From: Prolixibacteraceae bacterium
GTDB taxonomy: Bacteria > Bacteroidota > Bacteroidia > Bacteroidales > Prolixibacteraceae
Assembly: GCA_028282195.1 (NCBI GenBank)
Contig: JANQII010000341.1
Location: forward strand, 1-43,793
Reading direction: 5' to 3'
DNA: 43,793 nucleotides
Shown here: piece by piece, positions 40,475 through 43,793 of the stretch
How the letters are laid out: the number at the start of each line of letters is the position of its first letter
Position numbering within the stretch: the stretch's first letter is position 1
The notes under the pieces: model-generated
The model's input: only the letters and a program-made list of their open reading frames with translations
Told to the model about the DNA's origin: nothing
Databases searched by the model: none
Position numbers and translations under genes: made by a program

Positions 40475-41042
40475 TGCTTAAGCTTTTTATTAATTCAAAG
40501 GTACGAATATTTTTTATTGACGTTTCATCTTTACCATAACCCTCAGCAATTAACTCTGAAGGAGTCAAAGAATTGTCGAATAACATCCAATAATCACAAA
40601 TCGGAAGATAAATGTTAAAAAGATTGATAATTCCAGCTTTATATCTCCTTGTAATAACATTCTCCTGAATATTGTGACCTCCTTCTCTAACCCTTTGTTT
40701 TACACGTTCTTTTGCTAAATCAACAGAAGTCAGCCAGAAGAAAAGTAACGTTACATTATATCCAGCTTGTTTTGCTTTTTGTATGGTGTTTTTATAACTC
40801 TTAGTTGCTAAGGTGGTTTCGAACGCAAATTCCTTTCGGTTTTCGATTAACTTGCCAATCCGTAACAGCATAATTCGGCCAGCTTCAATTGCTTCTTTAT
40901 CTGGATTTAAAGGTGACAATCCTCTAGCAATCTCGTCCGCATTTATGAATTCCTCACAATCAAGCATTTCAGGTAGTACCGTAAATGAAGCAGTCGTTTT
41001 ACCTGCTCCATTACATCCAGCAATTATGTAAAGATTCATCAT
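40464..41042 (-). CDS. Zeta-toxin family P-loop kinase
   Basis: A 192-aa P-loop protein starting MMNLYIIAGCNGAGKTTAS, with a Walker A of the zeta-toxin type (GxNGAGKT). The following INADEIARGLSPLNPD, FAFETTLATKSY and RVKQRVREGGHNIQENVITRRY are the family motifs for substrate binding and catalysis. Classical zeta toxins phosphorylate UDP-N-acetylglucosamine; several relatives are proposed to act on other nucleotides. It starts with two ATG codons; the second (41039-41037) is an alternative start. It overlaps the small downstream ORF and shares its terminator. Confidence 0.9.
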   Translation of the reverse strand: MMNLYIIAGCNGAGKTTASFTVLPEMLDCEEFINADEIARGLSPLNPDKEAIEAGRIMLLRIGKLIENRKEFAFETTLATKSYKNTIQKAKQAGYNVTLLFFWLTSVDLAKERVKQRVREGGHNIQENVITRRYKAGIINLFNIYLPICDYWMLFDNSLTPSELIAEGYGKDETSIKNIRTFELIKSLSNDK

Positions 41043-41275
41043 TTTTCAACTTTTCATAGAGGCTAAAGATAACACTTTTGCCCATTAGTCGTTTTTGTAC
41101 TGATTGGGAGTCTTTGATTGTTATATTAATAGCGCACGAGTTGTGAGAAGTGTACCAGAACTGGTCATTCGTTCATTTTTAAATTTGCATGTACAATTTA
41201 GTGTTTTTTATGTATTGTTTGGTTGTTTTGGAAAAATGAGGCTATGAAAAATTTCAGGGAGCTTTCAATGCGCTT
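41043..41275. other. Intergenic region upstream of the toxin gene
   Basis: The first part of 472 bases without a gene (41043-41514). A weak -7-like TATCTTTA on the minus strand lies near 41070. Otherwise I see no gene until the tandem repeat starts at 41276. Confidence 0.5.
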
Positions 41276-41497
41276 AAAAAATGTCGCCATGCCGTGGGGA
41301 GGGTCTCAGAGATGTTAAAAAGTTTCCCCACGCCCTGGGCAAGGTTTCAGAGGCGTTGAAAAGTTTCCCCAGATCATGGGCAAGGTTTCAAAGATGTTAA
41401 AAAGTTTCCCCAGGTCATGGGCAGAGTTTCAGAGGTGTTAAAAAGCTTCCCCAAGTCATGAGCAGGGTTTCAAAGGCTTTAAAATATTTCCTTGTAG
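41276..41497. repeat. 41-bp tandem repeat, five copies plus a partial sixth
   Basis: Units start at 41276, 41317, 41358, 41399, 41440 and (partial) 41481 with an exact 41-bp spacing. A typical unit has AAAAAGTTTCCCCAGGTCAT followed by GGGCAAGGTTTCAGAGGTGT and T. Copies differ at roughly 10-25% of positions. A short stem (CCCA...TGGG) is conserved in most copies. The 41-bp unit is not a multiple of three, so no protein is encoded. Confidence 0.9.
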
Positions 41498-41514
41498 CAT
41501 GATTAACTTTTTTC

Positions 41515-42138
41515 TTATATTTCAACCATCATGCCTGCGCTGAGGGTAAAGGTATTAATGCCCATGTTCGGAAATTTTGTATTGGCATTGCTAATATGCC
41601 TGAAACCAGGTCTCAGATCAAAGTAAGTTTTGTTTACCAATTTAACTGTAAATCCAAAATCGAGATAAGTTGAAAAGATAAAACCTTTTGCCTGCCGTCT
41701 CGGAGAATCGGTAATAAAATGCGGTCCGGCCCCAATGATACTGTAAAAACCAATAATGTCTTTATAAATATTTGTGCGGGCAAGCAGCCCTGCACTTAAT
41801 CCATATTCTTTACCACCAACGTTTTCGGTAATTAATGTAATTTCTTCAAATACTTCAACTTTTGTAAAATTAGATAGGTTATATTGAGGTTGAAGTACTG
41901 CTTCCCACGTCCATTTTTCGTTTTGAGAGAACCGGTAAGCATATTCAAATTGAAAAAGAACAACCTCATAACTATACCGGGCAGGAAAAATTGCCTGGTC
42001 CCCAACACCGGAGATAAAACCAATCCGATGTTTTGGACTTTCGTTTACCGGAGCTTTCTGACCCCATGAACTATTATGCGTATATATAAGGATAATGAGT
42101 ATCAGTGAAAATCTGATGAAGCTAATTCGTGCCCCCAT
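41515..42138 (-). CDS. PagL-like lipid A 3-O-deacylase (acyloxyacyl hydrolase family)
   Basis: A 207-aa outer-membrane barrel protein. Signal: MGARISFIRFSLILIILIYTHNSSWGQ. The C-terminal part carries the PagL-type motif FRHISNANTKFPNMGINT, which holds the catalytic His-Ser pair. Other strands (YLDFGFTVKLV, INTFTLSAGMMVEI) fit an eight-stranded barrel. It would remove a 3-O-linked acyl chain from lipid A. I chose ATG 42138, because the upstream extension to 42192 does not fit a signal peptide. It is separate from the upstream isomerase gene, with a terminator between. Confidence 0.8.
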   Translation of the reverse strand: MGARISFIRFSLILIILIYTHNSSWGQKAPVNESPKHRIGFISGVGDQAIFPARYSYEVVLFQFEYAYRFSQNEKWTWEAVLQPQYNLSNFTKVEVFEEITLITENVGGKEYGLSAGLLARTNIYKDIIGFYSIIGAGPHFITDSPRRQAKGFIFSTYLDFGFTVKLVNKTYFDLRPGFRHISNANTKFPNMGINTFTLSAGMMVEI

Positions 42139-42220
42139 ATCGTTCAACTTTGATGGATACAATATACAAAAATACCAGTCTCTTTTCCCCATAGTTATAA
42201 AAATATGAGGTTATCAATAG

Positions 42221-42252
42221 AAAAGAGAAGACAAATGCTTGCCTTCTCTTTT
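42221..42252. terminator. Bidirectional-looking terminator after the isomerase gene
   Basis: AAAAGAGAAG (42221-42230) pairs with CTTCTCTTTT (42243-42252), with an inner CAA/TTG stem. T-rich sequence on both sides suggests it could act in either direction. On the minus strand it follows the isomerase stop. Confidence 0.7.
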
Positions 42253-42272
42253 TTATTTTGAAACAATGTAAT

Positions 42273-43178
42273 TTATACCAGAATATCGGTTGTTAAATTT
42301 TTTATGCTGGTTCCAATTCCTTCAAACGGTTTTCCGTTGCCTTGATTATCATCTTCCACAAACATGTACTTCATTCCTGCAGTTTCTTTGGCCGCAAGAG
42401 CACGTTTGAAATCAATAACGCCTTCGCCTACACTGCAGATATCATCTTTTTCTACTGTGAAATATGGTTCTTGTTTTGTTTTCATATCCTTAAGATGGAA
42501 AAGCTGGAACCTTCCCGGATATTTCTTAAACATTTCAACAGGGTCCTGACCCGCTTTTGAAACCCAGTAAAGGTCAATTTCCATGGTAATCAGATCGGCA
42601 TCCATTTCCTTCATAAACAAATCATAGTAAGGCACAACACCATCCAGGTTTGCAAACTCGAAGTTATGATTGTGATAAGCGAACTGAATACCTGCATCTT
42701 TCATAATTGAACCAACTTTGTTCCATTCGGCAATCATTCTTTTGTAAGTCTCAATATTACGATCTTCCTCATTCACCCAAGGTTGAACGCAATACTTTAC
42801 ACCAACTTCGGCATGCGAATCAGCCATAAGTTTAGCGTTATCAAGAGTGATTCCTGCAGCCTCAACAATGGTGTGGCTACTAATAATATCCATGTCCAGA
42901 TCATTCACCATTTTTTTGAATTCTTTAGGAGCAAGGCCATAGAATTTACCGCCTGAATAACCTGCTAACTCAACATTTTTATACCCCAGGTCTGATACTT
43001 TTTTCAAAGAACCCTGAAGATCAGCGCTAATTGCATCACGGATGGTGTATAATTGTAAGCCTACACCAAAGCTTTTTGGATCTACTCTTTTTTCTGAACA
43101 TGCAGCCAGTGGGTTTAAGAATAATGCGCCCATAGAACCGACTGCTGTAGTTTTTAGGAAGTCTCTTCTGTTTTTCAT
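42273..43178 (-). CDS. Tat-exported sugar phosphate isomerase/epimerase-like protein
   Basis: A 301-aa TIM-barrel protein of the AP-endonuclease 2 / xylose isomerase-like family. The Tat signal MKNRRDFLKTTAVGSMGALF is followed by a possible lipobox (LAAC), so it may be a Tat-exported lipoprotein. The barrel shows VGLQLYTIRD, SSHT, FAYHNHNFEF, MEIDLYWVSKAG and FHLKDM, which contain the usual His, Glu and Asp metal ligands. Substrates in this family are sugars or inositols. Export suggests use on periplasmic carbohydrate, which is inference. Confidence 0.9.
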   Translation of the reverse strand: MKNRRDFLKTTAVGSMGALFLNPLAACSEKRVDPKSFGVGLQLYTIRDAISADLQGSLKKVSDLGYKNVELAGYSGGKFYGLAPKEFKKMVNDLDMDIISSHTIVEAAGITLDNAKLMADSHAEVGVKYCVQPWVNEEDRNIETYKRMIAEWNKVGSIMKDAGIQFAYHNHNFEFANLDGVVPYYDLFMKEMDADLITMEIDLYWVSKAGQDPVEMFKKYPGRFQLFHLKDMKTKQEPYFTVEKDDICSVGEGVIDFKRALAAKETAGMKYMFVEDDNQGNGKPFEGIGTSIKNLTTDILV

Positions 43179-43214
43179 CGGTTTAATTGGTATTAATAAT
43201 TATTACAATTCACA

Positions 43215-43222
43215 CAAAAATA
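43215..43222 (-). promoter_or_regulatory. Candidate -7 box TATTTTTG
   Basis: Exact match to TAnnTTTG on the minus strand, about 36 bases before the isomerase ATG. No TTG is found at the usual distance, so support is partial. Confidence 0.35.
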
Positions 43223-43439
43223 GGAAAAACTATCAGAAATGATATGGAAATCAAAACAGTCTCTAAAAAGAAAAACCTGAATGATGATTTATCCATTATT
43301 TGGGATCACTTTATAATTCGGGTTGGTTTTATTGGATTAATTAAACTATCAGGTAGAGTGGGAATATAACCATACGGCACTTCAACGAAACGGATGGTGC
43401 GGTTTTTAACCGCAAGGAAGCTTAGGGGAGAAGGTTCAG

Positions 43440-43474
43440 AATGCGGGTTGCGAGTTACGTGTTGCGTGTTTTGG
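43440..43474 (+). repeat. Heptamer array J (GTTNCGR type)
   Basis: Five 7-nt units: AATGCGG, GTTGCGA, GTTACGT, GTTGCGT, GTTTTGG. It has the same consensus as arrays A, B, C and F, more than 18 kb away from the nearest of them. Confidence 0.75.
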
Positions 43475-43647
43475 GGTGTGATAGGGTGGAACAATCATCC
43501 CCAAATGTCTGGCTTCCTGATTACCAGGAAGAAATATTTTTGGTTTTTTTTGAAGTGTCCGGGCCAGGGAAGAACTCCTGGTTTTTATCCGGTTTATTCT
43601 TCCGTTAGATAATTGAATATGCCGGTTAACTGGTTGAAGTGCTTTTG

Positions 43648-43667
43648 GTCCCGACAGCTATCGGGAC
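43648..43667. repeat. Hairpin GTCCCGA-N6-TCGGGAC
   Basis: Perfect 7-bp stem in the gene-free right end. Similar CCCGATAGC-type palindromes are common dispersed repeats in Bacteroidota, from memory. Confidence 0.6.
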
Positions 43668-43693
43668 TATCGGGTTATCCTGCATCTGTTTCC

Positions 43694-43771
43694 CATATCC
43701 CGTAGGGATTAAATAGTTGTAGCACCGGGTTTTGTCCGGCTTTAGACGGGCTTACCCGGTGTTGGGATATG
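43694..43771. repeat. Nested palindromic (REP/IS200-end-like) element
   Basis: The outer stem is CATATCCC (43694-43701) with GGGATATG (43764-43771). The middle stem is CACCGGGT (43723-43730) with ACCCGGTG (43754-43761), and an inner GTCCG/CGGGC stem has one wobble. ATCCC-GTA-GGGAT forms a small side hairpin. It looks like a REP or transposon-end structure, but no transposase is within the window. Confidence 0.65.
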
Positions 43772-43793
43772 TGATAAGGAATCAGGCGGACGC

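Larger units (their letters stand above)
43223..43793. other. Gene-free right end with palindromic repeats
   Basis: About 570 bases without a convincing gene. Short ORFs here have no family resemblance. The content is a heptamer array (43440-43474), a hairpin (43648-43667) and a nested palindromic element (43694-43771). The pattern fits a repeat-rich intergenic region or the edge of a mobile element. Confidence 0.55.

Noticed and set aside
41276-41497. CRISPR array
   Set aside because: Units are contiguous 41-bp tandem copies with no unique spacers, and no cas gene is present.
43187-43612. Short ORFs of 60-72 codons at the right end
   Set aside because: No start context or family resemblance, and they overlap palindromic repeats and a heptamer array.

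Overview
The window looks like a chromosomal segment of a marine-type or gut-type Bacteroidota. A Marinilabiliales/Prolixibacteraceae-like organism is my best guess, but that is inference. The evidence is a type IX secretion sorting domain, -7 boxes of the Bacteroidetes form TAnnTTTG with TTG 20 bases upstream, an archaeal-type prolyl-tRNA synthetase, a bifunctional FtcD, a DUF4954 protein, many SusD-free lipoproteins, and low GC with few Shine-Dalgarno sites. No rRNA, tRNA, CRISPR or intact transposon was seen.

Layout. 169-4942: proS, then a divergent Tyr- and Ser/Arg-rich lipoprotein and an FadL-like outer membrane protein. 5117-8146: a tight three-gene operon (100-aa unknown, methyltransferase, DUF4954 beta-helix protein). 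14016-8143 (minus): glycosyltransferase, lipoprotein, ABC ATPase and FtsX-type permease. 30516-14164 (minus): a roughly 16-kb redox operon starting from a well-matched promoter at 30543-30573. It encodes six PQQ-like beta-propeller proteins, an anchored NHL-repeat protein, a small four-Cys Tat-like protein, a Tat-signal ferredoxin, a NapH/NosR-like membrane polyferredoxin, a NuoE-NuoF fusion of the HydB/HydC (electron-bifurcating) type, and a 2Fe-2S/GltD-like flavoprotein that has lost its NAD(P)H domain. 30832-34857: a stand-alone T9SS domain protein, a YfcC-type transporter and ftcD. 34858-43793: an accessory stretch with a winged-helix regulator cassette and transglutaminase, a MarR/RidA pair, an EFR1 ferredoxin, a DUF4332 protein, a zeta-toxin module, a 41-bp tandem repeat, a PagL-like deacylase, a Tat-signal sugar isomerase and a palindrome-rich right end.

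How the genes may work together. The redox operon reads as one machine: a cytoplasmic NADH/flavin/Fe-S module (NuoEF plus flavoprotein), a membrane polyferredoxin as conduit, and exported Fe-S and propeller proteins on the far side. No terminal catalytic subunit (hydrogenase, formate dehydrogenase, haem c protein) is encoded, so the substrate is unknown. This is the best candidate for an undescribed system.

A second theme is repeats at gene boundaries. At least ten short arrays with exact 7-nt periodicity sit between genes. Three of them bound a two-ORF insert (four-helix-bundle gene plus truncated DUF2971 gene) that splits the redox operon. Palindromic repeats supply the N-terminal codons or stop codons of several genes. 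The end of ftcD with its terminator is present three times in increasingly degenerate form, which suggests repeated insertion at that spot.
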